64,000 bases of DNA from Hermodice carunculata (lineage: Eukaryota > Annelida > Polychaeta > Eunicida > Amphinomidae), in assembly GCA_964020975.1 (NCBI GenBank), contig OZ026619.1, positions 4,652,415 to 4,716,414 on the forward strand, in the 5' to 3' direction. This document shows, piece after piece, positions 36,762 to 51,200 of this stretch (position 1 is the first letter of the stretch; every line of letters begins with the position of its first letter). Made by a program: the position numbers and the translations under genes. The notes under the pieces were generated by a model. It saw only the letters and a list, made by a program, of their open reading frames with translations. It searched no databases and was not told the origin of the DNA.

Positions 36762-36967
36762 AATAATGATAATAATACTATACAATACCCCTCCCCACCT
36801 CCCTTTTTTGGTACCCGACCTATATTTAACTGATCACATGGCAGCCTCTGTAAAGAGCCTAAAGCTGTGTTTCAGTTGGGGTTTTCCTGAAAATCATGAC
36901 ATTATAGGTGGCATTTGCAAGTTTCAAGAAGGCCAACCTGTAAAATTTGGGAGACATGTAGACAATC

Positions 36968-37210
36968 CAGGAGTACTGGCAACACTGTTACATTCAGGAC
37001 TCAGGAGAACTGGCAACACTGTTACATTCAGGACTCAGGAGTACTGGCAACAGTGTTACATGCAGGACTCTGGAGCACTGGCAACACTGTTACATGCAGG
37101 ACTCCGGAGCACTGGCAACACTGTTACATGCAGGACTCAGGGGTACTGGCAACATTGTTACATTCAGGACTCTGGGGTACTGGCAACACTTACATTCAGG
37201 ACTCAGGAGC
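36968..37210. repeat. 34-bp minisatellite, about 7 copies
   Basis: The unit contains 'actggcaacactgttacat' followed by '(t/g)caggactc(a/t/c)gg'. Repeat starts at 36970, 37004 and 37038 give a 34-bp period, and the last copies carry small deletions. A degenerate copy recurs near 37388-37432. Because 34 is not a multiple of 3, the unit cycles through all frames, yet two frames stay open across the array. Coding is unlikely. Confidence 0.92.
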
Positions 37211-38541
37211 ACAGTGGTACCTGCTCTAAAGACCACCTCTCGTGAAAGACTGCACTAGTTTTTATAACTGCCACTTCAAGACACTGGCCTTTAATTTCTT
37301 TCCTAGCTTACCTGCAGTGAAAGACCACCTGCCATAAGTGACCCCTTTTATCGGGCATTAAGGGTGGTCTTAAATAACAGATACCAATGTACTGGCAACA
37401 CCATTACATTCAGGAGTACTGTCAACACTGTTCTTTTCAATTCAAAGCTGTCAGAATTATATTTGTAAGCTTCTAGCATTTAGTAATGTGACAGGGAAGA
37501 ATTCTACAATGCATATGAAGTCCTCAAACTTTGATGTACATGCATATGTGTTTGGTGCAAAGAATATATGTCAACGTCTCCAATAAATAAGGACTGGGCA
37601 CGAATGCCTATTCCTATAAAGCTCAAAACACATAATATATAGTCTCTTATCTAATAATATTTCAAACTTTCTCCATTTCATGCAAATACATAATTTTCTT
37701 ACACTCTTTAAACTTTTCATGTCAAATTCATTCCAGGAACTAGATCTACACACATATCAAACTGTGGGTTCCATGAAAACAGGTGATAACATGTTTGTTA
37801 TGCAAGGTCTCATTTATATACAAATATTACTTTGTACGACTCAGCATTTGAAAGTGCATGCAAAAAGCTTAAATTTTTATCAAGAACAAATATTTTAGTT
37901 TATACCGCACATTACACAAAAACTCCAGGTATCTCAAAAGTTATGTACTGAACTGCCACTGTGGTATTCTCGTGCACAGTAATCAATGTTCCGTATATTT
38001 GACATTCGCTTGAATTTTGACATTTGAATGAAAAATTCTGAGTAAATAGGTAATATCTTTTTGTTGCAGCTACACAAATACTCAAATACATGTGTTTTTA
38101 CACCTACATACACATGTTCTAAATTTAACATTTTCATTTAAAACCAGTTTCACATGTGTATTTGAAACATTCGTGCCAGGTACTTTCTTTGTAACCCGAG
38201 ATTCCATTAGGAGTGGAATTCTGACCTGTTTGTACTTCTGTTTGCATAACTGGAGGCACTTTAACGCAAAGCATTGATACAAGGGTCCATCTTTGCAAAT
38301 ACATGGGTCATGTCACCTTGAACATGAGGTCTAGGTCACAGTGACCACAATCAAATGAAGTCAAGAAATGCTGTGAACATACAAATGATGCAAATTGAGT
38401 TTGAGCTGGCCAGTATGTCTTGCGATATCGTGGAGAGATGGAACCAAGGTTGGGCAGGCAACCATAGAATTTAATGGGTACCCGCTAAGCACGGATCCAT
38501 TAAAAAAATGACAGTACGTCTCTACTTCCATGCATGTTTAA

Positions 38542-38783
38542 TTCATTCCATACTGTGGTCAAAAGCCTTGGTCAGTGGTTCTGGCACTGCCTGGCAAGTC
38601 ATGCTGCAGCTGCCCTTGCGGCAGCTGCAGCATAACGTGCCAGGCAGTGCCAGAACCACTGACTTAAGACTATAGTCATGTTGGTACTTGAATGAAAGTT
38701 CCATTCATGGAGAATTTAAATGCGCAATTGTGGTCTTAAATCTAGGTAAATATACATAAAATCAGGGACTGGTATGGCATGAG
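38542..38783. mobile_element. TTAA-flanked hairpin MITE, copy 1
   Basis: 242 bp bounded by TTAA on both sides (38538-38541 and 38784-38787). Terminal inverted repeats are ttcattccatac / gtatggcatgag. The centre is a long palindrome (arms about 40 bp) around 'ctggcactgcctggca' and its complement. Same structure and about the same length as 45844-46086. Confidence 0.85.
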
Positions 38784-39692
38784 TTAAAATGATCAGAATG
38801 TTGCAGCTTTGATTTGACCATTGCTTATGGACCACATCTTCTACATGTTTTGGCCTCAGTTTTCGACAGTGATATGTTTGGAACCTTGCAATTAAATTTA
38901 GATGTGCAAGTCAAATCATATATGCTATATCTGGATATGGGCCTCTAGTCAATCACGACATTGTTCCCAGCAATGAATCCTAATAAACCAATGTATAAAG
39001 GCTAATCCATACATCTCTCTGGGCCACTCAATATTCATATCTACAGTGTTACCTCCATTGGTGGCATTTTCTCTACAGATCACATCCTCCTCTAATTTTT
39101 CAAAACAATATTTAACCTGAAATATCAAGTCCAAAGAACTTTTGGATCAATTTGTGTTTGATGTTTTATCATTTCATTCCTTTTGATTCAGAAGCTGTTA
39201 ACACAACAGCAGCAAAGGAGAAGGGGTCAATATCACAAAGTATCCTACATACAGTATTCAAGTTGCCCACATGTTGCATTCTTAGTCCTCTAGCATACAG
39301 GGTATTCAGACGCATGTAACCACATCAAAATGAGGGAGTGTACTAAAACTGCCCGATTAGAATTCTGAAAAAATGTTACCCTGGCAACATTCAGTATTTA
39401 CCAAAGGAAGATACAGTCTCCTCACTGAAATTTCACTGAAAGTCGGTATATCCCTCATTTTTTCATAAGCCAATGAAAACGCTCCTTTGTTATCCTCACA
39501 GCCAGCCACTCTAGCCTTCACAGACCCGCAATGGCTGCTGGGGGGAAAAAGCAGCAGAACATTCTGGCTGACAAAATTCTGCATGCAAAGACATTGCATT
39601 TACTTTTGTTGAAGTAATTTTTCTGGTAGAACCACAACTTGGATACTGGTATTTAGGACACATAGATCACCCTATCCCTGATTCAGTATCCT

Positions 39693-39765
39693 CCTGTGTG
39701 CATCCCCCTCGAGCCTGTATCCTCCCTCAACCCTTTGGGCCTCGGGAGGATACAGTCTCTCGGGG
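39693..39765. repeat. Imperfect hairpin, about 23-bp arms
   Basis: 'ctgtatcctccc' in the left arm (near 39715) pairs with 'gggaggatacag' in the right (near 39745), extended outward by cccctcgag/ctctcgggg. The loop is about 17 bp. Confidence 0.8.
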
Positions 39766-41825
39766 GACCCATGCTGGCAAGAATATTGAATTTGGCATAG
39801 GATAACCTCTAATTAATCATCACTTTCACACACCTGCAGAGTAAAAGTACTGCATGAGCATAAATTTTCCTCAATTGGCAAAGTTGGCTGATTCGTTGTC
39901 ATGCATTTGCCGGGAAAAAAATCCCATTTTTTGAAACCGAACAACTCTGGAAAATAAGCCTCGTTGCTTTCTCAGCACAGGCTGCCATATACAGACCTTG
40001 TCAGAGGTCATCCAACACAGGAAGTGACCTTTCTCCATGCAACCTGTTGAATTACTCTGGTTAGCATAATAAAGCTTCTTATTTACATCAATGTTTTTTG
40101 CCCATTTCTGGAAAGATGACAAACTGCAACCCAATTATAACAGTAAACAGGAGTTAATGTGCTAGTAAGCCATGCTGTCACATAATTTGAAACTGTGCAC
40201 TTCTATTGTATTTGTTTCTTTTTGTCCAGAACCACTTCCTAGTCATCATTACCCTATTCCCCAGTTCGAACACTGGACTCTCCATAAGCTAACCGGTCAC
40301 TGTCTAAGCTATGTACATATGAGAGTACTATTGTCCATATTGCACACGTTCTGCTGTAGAATTCTGACATAGGCTGTATTAGCCCAAATAAATTGAAGCG
40401 TCTTTAGCAGGTAACTACTCAGAACATGTTTCAGAGCCTGTATTGGTATATGTATTTCGGAGTAGTGGCTCCTTGTCTAAGCTAAATATTCAACGAAGAC
40501 AAGCTATGTGAGAGAAAACATGACCTGGATATAGGAGAAACCTCACTGAGCATTCTCAGCTGAAATGCCGCCTTGACACTTGGGATAATAAATACCGAAA
40601 AAAATTTTTGCCGAGACAGTTCCTTTGGTTTCATTCTTTTTTTTTTTTTTTGGTAAAAAGTTGATTTGACAAACTAGAGATGTGTGGATAAGCCCCCATT
40701 AATGCAAGCAAAGGCAAGCAAGACTTTTCAAGTAACTTCATGGTTTACAATCAGAATTATCACTTGAAATTCAGCCAAAGCCAGGGAGGGAAGCTCATTT
40801 CCATCAGGAGAGCCAGGGTTACGTCTTCCCATTACTTTTCATGGTAATTAATAACTTAACAATGGCTCACTGCATGCAGAAATGTTACAGCGGTCAAGAT
40901 CTGGTAGTTTTGTTTCAAAGTACCTACAAATTTTACTGCCTTAGCTGCAAAAGTAAGCTGTTTATTTGAGGTTACTTTAGCATTCAATCCAATAGGAAAA
41001 CTCCTCTAGCCTGCAAGAATTTATGTATTGGGTCAGGTATTCAGCTGAACAAATTGTGTTTTTGTGACCTCTCATATTTTCCTGTGGAATTAATAAGTTA
41101 CCTGTACAGTGTGTTTTACTTACATGCATATATTTACCACATCTTTGAGTGCTACCCATCACTCCAGTGATAGCTTAACAACAGATCATGCTGTACAGAC
41201 AAAATGTGATTCCATACACCTATATCCTTCTGAACTCTATACCACGCAGCACAATTAAACATAGTTATGCTTGAAGAAAATTTTACTTCGTTCATAAAAT
41301 GACAGGCCATTTCTGCCCTTGTGACCCATCCACTGTCATACAGACTGAAAACACTAACTGCATTCCTCTGCAAACTTAATTATACATGATATATTGGTTT
41401 TTCTACATCTACAACCAAAACACGGGATTCATATCTCAGCTGCAAAGAAACCATTTGCGCAAAATGAACAACTCATCGTGTTCCAGAATAAACAGACTAG
41501 ATCCCAAATCTCCATCATTTGTTTGTCCTTCAAGTCATGTCATTTAATTTTGTTGTTTATATGCCTTCCAAAATTTTTGCAAAAAAACCCCCGGTATTAT
41601 GGAAAGCTATCTTTATTGCCGTTGAAAGCAAACAGAACACCACTTGTGATATGTCTGCACTTGTTTTAAGCTGCTGCCAAATTTAAAGTGCCACTGCATC
41701 AACGACACATTTCATCATGAATCACAACAGCTCTAATATATTCTGATTAAAAGATCTGACACAAAATAACACTGATTTTAAAATGATCAGGAATAGCAAG
41801 AGAATTTTTCTCTAATCCAAATCTG

Positions 41826-41831
41826 TTTATT
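41826..41831 (-). terminator. Candidate ATG13 poly(A) signal
   Basis: AATAAA on the minus strand (TTTATT on +), about 385 bp beyond the ATG13 stop codon. A plausible 3'-UTR end; other such hexamers exist further on. Confidence 0.3.
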
Positions 41832-42215
41832 TGACTTTTTAGGCTGTGCATATCAAACACAGAGGAAAAAATACACAACACAGCAACCATATGTCTTTCA
41901 TAGATCTCTGCTTCAAAGCTCATCACATAGAAAAATAATTAATATCATCAACCATACATCGCAATAACTTACATTTACCCCACCTTTGCAATCCAACCAG
42001 AAAGCTTGGCCACACCCAGATACAAACTATTTACAATTGGTCAACAGTAGAATGGAAGAGCAACACAAGGGTTAACATTGAGTTAGACAAGGTCATGGAG
42101 ATCAGTCAATATGTACACGCAATCTGACAACAATATATTGTCAATGTAGTCACTTTACACATTGAGTTGGACCTTGTACTACAGGTATATGTCCATAGAA
42201 ACCTCGACTTCCAAA

Positions 42216-42422
42216 TTAGCCTTCAGTAGTTTGCAAAGAGTTCACAAAGTCGTCAAAATCTGTGAGATTGGCTTCAAAGATGGCCAGCTGATCGGTAATG
42301 TTTTCTAACTGTTCATGTACACTGGAATCCTCTTCAAACATCACCAGCGGTGGAGCCCCCTGGCAATCACGATAAAACTTGCCAAGATCTGTATTAGCAT
42401 CTGTGCCAGCAAATGGAGTTTT
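42216..42422 (-). CDS. ATG13: ATG13 last exon
   Basis: 207 bp including TAA at 42218-42216, acceptor tcttacag, phase 0. It encodes [15 protein letters not shown] (human DLGTFYREFQNPPQL) and a helical C-terminus, ending [10 protein letters not shown]. Human ATG13 ends FVETLQ, whose last residues bind ULK1; here TTEG follows. Confidence 0.95.
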   Translation of the reverse strand, partial: KTPFAGTDANTDLGKFYRDCQGAPPLVMFEEDSSVHEQLENITDQLAIFEANLTDFDDFVNSLQTTEG

Positions 42423-44747
42423 CTGTAAGAAAAGAGAATGTGGTATCGTAAGTATCTTTACAAGTATATCTTTTAAAGGATGACATAATATAAGCTATTG
42501 TAATGATAATGCATCATCGTTAGTTGCTTTTCACACTGTAAGCTGAAATTTCATGTGTCTGCAGTCAATAGATGATTCCCAATTACAACTTGAAGTATTG
42601 TCCATGTTGAAGTTAACAAACGCGGAAAAACAGCAACACACAAGCAATGAATCTGCAACCCATGCCGAGAAACGGAAACACTTTCAAATTTTTTTAAAGT
42701 ATTTCAAAATGTTTTTGAAATGCTTTGCCTACACACAGTTTGTTCTCTAAAAGTATTTCATATAAATAATTTTGTAAACAGGGCTTCAGTGGAAAGCCTT
42801 CAAGCAGGTTTTGGAGCCTTAAAGTCCTGGACATGGCTACTTGCCTTTACCTTGTATTTGGTCAAGATAACCCAAAGGAATTTAAAGAAATATCAGCAAA
42901 TACATAAATACACACTATATCATTTCTGTTTCCTTCTCTCTAAACTGTTGTGCAGCTGTGCACTTTTAACAGGAGGCACTAAGCTAGAAGCTGATCAGTG
43001 ACTGACAAAACCCCTTGCAAAGACAGACGACGCGTAGGTGACGACAATGCCCTTGGGCAGGTCAAGGTTACTTCTGTTTGACCTAATGACAAAGCTTTGG
43101 TGCAAATGCAATGAGCAGAGATATCATGACAAGGCCATTTTTCTTCAATGCAGCACTGTGACCTAAATATGTGACCCATTGACCTAGTTTTTACCAGGTG
43201 TCTGAGGCATCCTTAGGACCAACTGTCATAAATAATTGATGAAGCTACATTTAATATTTTTTTAGATATTGTGGTAACTCCATTTTTCCTTTAATGTAGT
43301 ACTGTGACCTAAATATGTGACCTAGTAACCTACCTTTCAATAGGCACCTGAAGCACCTTAATGGCCCCCTGTGACAAAAATTTGGTCTTTGTAAAGTGAG
43401 TATTTTTGGAGTTATGGCATTAACAAGGCATGGACGGACACGTAGATGACAACAATACCCCTACGGCCTAGAAGGCCGAGGGGTAAAAACTGCTCTTATT
43501 ATTGCGATTATTTATGTACAGGTATTGAGGAATAAGGAACTACATGTAACTTGAATAGGATACCGTATTCATCTGAATAAGTGCACATGCCTCCCCTTTT
43601 TTTCACAGAAAGAACCCCCAAAATATACCATGGTTTTCAAATGAGTGGTAGAACTCATTATTACCCTTAGGATCTACATTTTTTTCAGCTATTGTGGATG
43701 AAATTTTTCATAGTGCACTGTGCACTTAGTAAGATGAATACAGTAGTGTGCATTTTCCATTATTGGGAGTATTTATCATAGTATCCAAGTCTCTTACCAG
43801 CTCAACCATGACAAAGTCCTCTGGCCCAGAATGGCTGCTGTTACTTTTATTGGACCCACTCCCTGATGAACGGGCCATGCCATCCACTTGCTCCTCTGAA
43901 TCTTGTGTGTCTGAATCATGTGACAAATTCTGACTATCCTGATTGGTCACTTCTCCTGGTTGCAGAAGGGCAATGAATGGGACATCGTCATAGCTGGGCT
44001 TGTGCTCGGTTTCTCTCACGGGGGCGAAAGCTCCCATTTTCTGAACTTCAGAAAAACTTGGAACCCTGTCTGGGACGCTACAATAACAAGTTGCTCAAAA
44101 TGAAAATACACATTAAACTTCATCATTCATGATCCATCTTGTTTTGATACCAAGTTATATCTGTGTATGAACACAGACCTACTTTTTTCATATACCTTCT
44201 TTTTTATTTCTTTGTACATGTATTTGGTATGGATGAAGTCTGATCAGCCTAGTTGATACACTGATATTGATTAAGTCAGTTTCTGCAAAAAGTTGACGGT
44301 CCTAGGCCTTTACCCAGTAAAATAACACAAGGAGTAGTGCATTTTTCAATAAGCAAACCCAAATGATTAAACAATAATAATTTAATAACAATAATTTAAC
44401 ATTGTTTCAATTGCTCTGCCCTATACACTGTGGTCCTAAAAGCTTAGCATTGTACTTGCAGCAATGTGCAAACTTAACATAGTACAGACTCACCAAAGGT
44501 ACATCCCTATCAAGTCTAAGGTGGATCTGGCAAATGGTTCCGGAGAAGCAAAAAAATTCAAACCGTGGACCGATGGATGGAAAACAAAGTACTGACCATC
44601 CAATTAACTTTACTGAATGACAGAACTAAACTCACCCAGGATGACAGTATTGAACTCGCACAGAATTTGCAGATCATATACATAGAACACCACATTCTGT
44701 ACAAATTATCATCTAGTTGCATCTGGATGGTATGTTTAAACATCACC

Positions 44748-44822
<75 letters not shown>

Positions 44823-44840
44823 CATATATATATACATACA

Positions 44841-44892
<52 letters not shown>

Positions 44893-45096
44893 ATGAAATC
44901 TCCAATTAAGACACCCCGCTTGAGACACCATTTTTATATTAGGACTATCAATTTACAGACCGTTTTTGTTTATCATTGATCAAATTATATCCTGCATTGA
45001 GATCACTACCCTATAAAACCTATTTTGTCAGTCCCTTCTGGGGCCCTAATAGGGAGATCCCACTGTGTGTGGATATATATATATTTATGCCCATAT

Positions 45097-45133
<37 letters not shown>

Positions 45134-45135
45134 CA

Positions 45136-45202
<67 letters not shown>

Positions 45203-48200
45203 CTCCATCAAATGACACATTCATGAGTGAAGCCTCATACCCAATTTGCATATTTCCCAATGACGCCTCTGTATCTGAGTCCATTTGTGCCCTCAATGAT
45301 CAAACTGATACAAGATCTCAGTACGGCATTTTGTTCCACCCACAACAGAAATGAAGATAATAAAATGGCCAGAGTGTAATTAATGGATCAAAATGGAAAG
45401 TATTCTCATGTATATGGCCTACTACGTACTCATAAAACTGCAAAACATGATTTGCATGTACACTGTATGTGTATTGCTGGTAGCTGCAGGACTGGAGGCT
45501 ACCAAATTCACAATATGTATACGTACCAACCACAGTGTCATCTATATCCCTCATGGAAACTCAATTCAAAGCAAAAACATCCGCCATTTGTACTTTATAT
45601 CACTGACATGTAATGAATAGCTCAAACACATCAGAAACCTTTTTTTTTCACTTTTGGGCAATGAAACCAATAAATTGGTGGTGAACTGCTTTAAGCAGCT
45701 GTTTTAGAGAAACAGATAATTATTTTTAGATAGCCTTCTGACTAATATTTAACGGTCACATATGGACTTTGAAAATCTTTAGCCAAAATTGAATATATAT
45801 AAAAGCAAAATTCATGGTAATTCCAGCCATGGTCCTGTATTAACTCATTCCATACTATGGTCACAGGCCTTGATCAGTGGTTCTGGCACTGCCTGGCAAG
45901 TCATGCTGCAGCTGCCGCAAGGCCAGCTGCAGCATGACTTGCCAGAGAGTGCCAAAACCACTGACTTAAGACGATAGGCATGTTGGTACTTGAACGAAAG
46001 CTCTTTTCATGAAAAATTTAAATATGCAATTGTCATCTTAATTCTTGGTAAATATACGTAAATATCAGGGACTGGTATGGAATGAGTTAATTCATTAAAA
46101 AAAAAACAGCCTGTCAGAAATTTCTTCAGCCAAATTGAAAAAATAGTAATAATTGGCTATTCACACAAGTTTCCATTTTGGTCTAAAAGCAATACATCTC
46201 CCCATACCCCACCCCCCATCCCGCAAAAAAAAAAAAAAAAAAAAGGTTGATTGATGCACTTTCAAGAACTATTTTTGTTACTTACATGGGTTTGTAATTT
46301 TAAGTTTACAAGGTGACTGTTGCATCTGGATAGTATGACCAAGAAAGAATAAAACACCAAAAGTGTGCTCTTCACACTACTGCTGGACTTTCACGGATGT
46401 ATATATATTATGAAAAATGACTACCTGTGTGGCCTAAATTCTTCTGGCTTCTCTATTTTATTTTCTAGAGACATTCGTCGGTGGAATCTCATAGGTGGGG
46501 AGTTGCCGTGTGTATTATAGAGGTTTGGATACAGGCATGGATCTGGTGGGCTGGTGGAGAATGACGTTGTACACACTTCTGACTCAACACATGCGGCTGC
46601 TATCTCATCCACCACACTTGTCCTGAAAAACACCATAAAAATATACACAATTATTTGTGTGCATCTGAATGCTATATCTATACATATATTATAAACAAAG
46701 CAAAACAAAAAAAAAACAAAAAAAAGCAAGAAAAAACCCACAAATTTTAACATGTGCAACATCAAGCTCCTAACTCAAGATAGATCTCAAGTCATCAAGA
46801 GAACAGTAAATTTCGTGTCCGTTGTCCTGTTACCTTGGGAATAAGGTCAAAGGCCAAATATTACTGGAGCGGACCTTTTGCACAAAATAGGTAAACATTC
46901 ATAAAATGTACATTCTTACCACCTTTGGCACAGATCTGGCAAAAATTATTTAAGTTATAACCGTTGCAAGAAATTCCCATGTTAAACTTTCCCATTAAAA
47001 TTTTTTTAAAGATTTTTGAAAAAATCATAAAAAATCCAAAAAAAAAAAAAAAGGGGAGCATAAGCATTTGTATACACTTGGTAGAGACCCATCCAAGGTA
47101 CATTGCCATCAAGTTTGAAGTAAATGTGACAGGCAGTTCTTTCAGAGAAGTTCAAAATGTGAATTACCATTAGAATGCCCATTGACTTGCATATTAGCAA
47201 CAGAAAAGGTGCATTTACTGGTAAGTACCCTAACTGAAAAAAATAGTTAAAAATCTAAAATCCACAGCAGTGCTACCTGCTGAAGACCTTTGCTTGACCC
47301 TTCCACAAGGAACATATCCACCAAGTTTCAGCTTAATCTGAGTGACGGTTCTGGAGAAGAAGTCAAAAATAACAAAACACACAAAAAAAATATTCAAAAA
47401 GATAGAAAAAAAAAAAAACGGACTGCCACCTGGTGAACAAATTCAGAACTAAGAGTCCCCAGGAGTGTCCCTGTCCAATATCAAAGCAATTGGCTGAGCG
47501 GTTTCAAGGCAGATTTTTAAAGATTTGCCCCAAAAAAGAACAAAAAAATTCATAAAAAATCCCCAAATCATTGCAGCACGACCATTTGAGCTTGGTATCT
47601 AGAGATCCACCTAAGCCACATCCCCATCAAGTTTGAAGTGAATCTGGCAGATGGTTTTGGAGAAGAAGTTAAAAATGTGAATTGTGGATGACGGACGTCT
47701 CTGGTATGATACACTTACATGTATGTAGAAAAACATGACCCACATTCATAAATATCAAACCCCACAATGACAGCAAAGAGATTCCAGAGCTACCAAAGCA
47801 TCAACATTCATCTTCCAATACAAATGTGAAGAAACAAATTTCACTCCTGACATGAAACAGGCAGTCACCCCCAAAAGGTAACTGGTGGTTTTAAACCCAT
47901 CCTCTCAACCTTTGAAATATTCTTCATTAAATACAGACTATAGTGTTTCCAATATGTATAGGCCCAACTACTCAAAATCCCTATTTTATCACTTCTGCCA
48001 AAAAAAAAAGAATTGGAAGGCCTATCACATTTTATGGTTCTTCTGACTAGTTTGTTAGCTGAGTCTATAGCAAAAGTAGAAAGTAGACCTATATTGTTTT
48101 TGTGATATCTGTGAGTCTGAAACACTATCTAATCAATAAGTTAAGAGATTGAATCATTGTTATAGAGTATCAAATGCAAGGAGAAGACTTCTACAAGACC

Positions 48201-51200
48201 CTCAGTACAACTGAAGTTCTACAGACGGACGTCTGTGGTATGATACACTTATGTAGAAAAACATGACCCATATTCATAAATATCAAACCCAACAATGACA
48301 GGACAGATGATGGATAGCTAGTCATAACATAAGCTCAGCTGACTGACAAGTCAGCTGAGCTAGAAATAAGCACCACCTGTGGAACAAATTTAGGTCTGGG
48401 GGTCCTCAGATGTGTGTATATACAAATTCAAAGCAATTGGCTCACGGTTTCAGAGAATATTTTGCCAAAAGAGTGAACCAAAAAATTCATAAAATATCTT
48501 AATATCACTGGAGCATGACCATTTGTGTAAAGTTAGTAGAACCCCACCTGAGGTATATATCTCCACCAAGTTTGAAGTGAATCTGCTTGAAGGTTTTGGA
48601 GAAATCAACAATGTGAGTTTCCATTGCAATCGCCATTGACTTCCATGGTCATCAATATGAATGTATGGCTAACTGGCTAATGGCTAATGCCTAGTGCCAG
48701 CCAATAACCCTCCCACAAGCTACAATTCCATCCAAGTTTCAGAACAATCAGAGTTTCAGAGAAAAAGTAAAAAAAAAAGCCTAAACATATAAAAATTCAT
48801 TAGATAAAATGCAGCACCACCTGTTCAACAGCTTGAGGCCTGCAGGTAAGTAAGTAACTGGGCTCGCGCTAGCCATTCGCCACTAGCGAAAAAATAGTTG
48901 ATCTGGCGAAAGAAAATTCATATATAATATTATGTCTATTTGCTTTGCTCATGCATAAATAAATCGATGTTCTTCTCTGTCAATCCCAAAATGGCTTTTT
49001 GACTCGGCACGCGTAAACAAGCTGTGCAAAATACATACTTGATCAAGTTCATATCATGACTTCCAGCTCCCCGTTTAGGTCTTCATATTATAGGATTCCT
49101 TGTCAAAACATTGTATCTATCCACTAATGACCACAGACAGAGTTGTCATGATTCATAAATGCCTTGTAGTGAAGAAATTCATTGAAATAAACAAGTGAAA
49201 AATTCGCGGGTGCCATGCTCTTTTTGATTGACCTTGACATTGGCACATCTGTAGTAGTCCTGCCATCTATTGACCAAAATGAAAAATGCTTGTGTTCCTT
49301 CAGATATGGGCAGCAACTTTGGTACGTGTATTTTCATTTTTTACAGATTTTTAATTAACGAGCATTTGTTTGTTTTTGTTTTTTATTTTAATCAGAAGTT
49401 TGATACTTGGAAGTTTATTTCTGTTAACATTGACTTAAAGGAAGTAATAATATTGATTCAAGCAGCCAAGATTTTTAAAACTGTACAATATCTGCAGATT
49501 CTCAATAGATATTAGGCCAACCCATTGACAGGCCTGTTTAATGGTTTAGTACACCTACAGGTACACAGTATTTTGTCTGTTGTCAAGGTGAACATAATGC
49601 AATATACACATATTTTCTTACTTTTTTTTAATCTGTGAAACTTTGTTCCCATTTTAATAGCTCTTTACTACAAGCATTATTTACCACTGTCAACTCCAGT
49701 TATTTAAAAAAAGAAAGAAAAAAGAAAAGAAAAAGAAAAGAAAAAACTATTCTGGAATGAGCTCATATGTTTCTTCCTAAAGAAAAATTATTAAAAGTTA
49801 TCTTGAAAATTAATGTTTCCTTTTAATATTTTATCTCTAAATTTAGCTATGATAAATATACCAGCAGTGATTTAAACATCTTTCTGTTGATTTAATTACT
49901 GATGATAATCAAAGTATCATAACCATTATCTGAACAAATTTTCATAAAATTGGCTCAAAAAGTGCAATTTTTCAAAACTAGGATTATAAATTAAAATCAT
50001 AATATAATTAAGTTCTAATATGGCTTGGTCACTTACCTTATCATATGTCAAAGTTTCATAACTTAAAACTTTATTTTAGAAAAAAAAATGTAAATGAAGA
50101 AAAGAAAAGAAAATTTACTTATTTTAATAACAATGTAAGTATATATGGTTGTGTGTTTGACAAAATATTTTTAAGGTCGTTTAGGAAGGCGGGCTGGCGG
50201 GCGGTGGAGGGTGCGTTTTGACTTTGTATGTGTCAGATTTATTGGACTAAAATTTGGCTAAAAGAAATTTGTAGTTTTAGCCAAATTGGCTAAGGGGTAA
50301 AAATTCCTGGCACCAGCCCAGAGTGGGTAAGTAAAAGCTTTATTTTTCAAAAAGGAGGGTGGGCCTTACAACACGAAATTGATTTTCAAAAGGCCCTCCA
50401 TGTAAAAAAGGTACAAATAAGTAGTGGAATGATATACTTAAAAACATCATATAGATTCACACCTGTAACTTACCATAAAATATAAATTATATAGAAAAAT
50501 TCAATCGCACACATCCATCATGGTTCACATTTTAGTTGGTAATCATATTATGTATCAGCCAAAAATGGGGGTTCTCATAAATGTGACTTGATATATGTTT
50601 AATATACCGCCTTTTAAAAGAATCGGCTAGGGAGAAATTTCTAATATGGGGGTCGGGTGCATTCCACAGGTCTTCTCCTTGAATTTTGAAAGCTCTGGAT
50701 CCCTGTACAGCTTTTGGTGTGATCTGTTGCAGGCCTGCGGAAGCACTCAGACGTGTATGATATTGATGGGATGATGTCAGAGACTTAAAGTATGAGCTCA
50801 GGTAGCCAGGGACCAAACCAGTGATGCATTTGAAAACCAAAAGACATTGCATGTACTTGATCTGCTCGTTAACAGGCAGCTAGCTCAACTGACTGAAAAG
50901 ATTAATAGTAGATATATCCCTTGGGCGTTTGACATTTAGCATAGAACAACCACAAAGCTTCATGATACGATGTATGCATTTGAGATTCTGTTTAGAGCCC
51001 AAACAGTACAGCAGTAGTCGATGCTGGGTTGAACTAAACCACTGAAAAACAGAACTTTGGCATCCCAGGAAAGCAGATACTTAATTTTTTTTTGAAGAGA
51101 AAATGCCTGGCATGCAACTTTTGACAGAGGTCCCCAGAAGTGTCCAAGCAATTGGCTTGGCAGCTTTGGAGAAGAGTTTTGAAGATTTTCCCACAAAATG

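Noticed and set aside
36968-37210. CRISPR-like array
   Set aside because: The units are directly adjacent with no unique spacers; a eukaryotic minisatellite.
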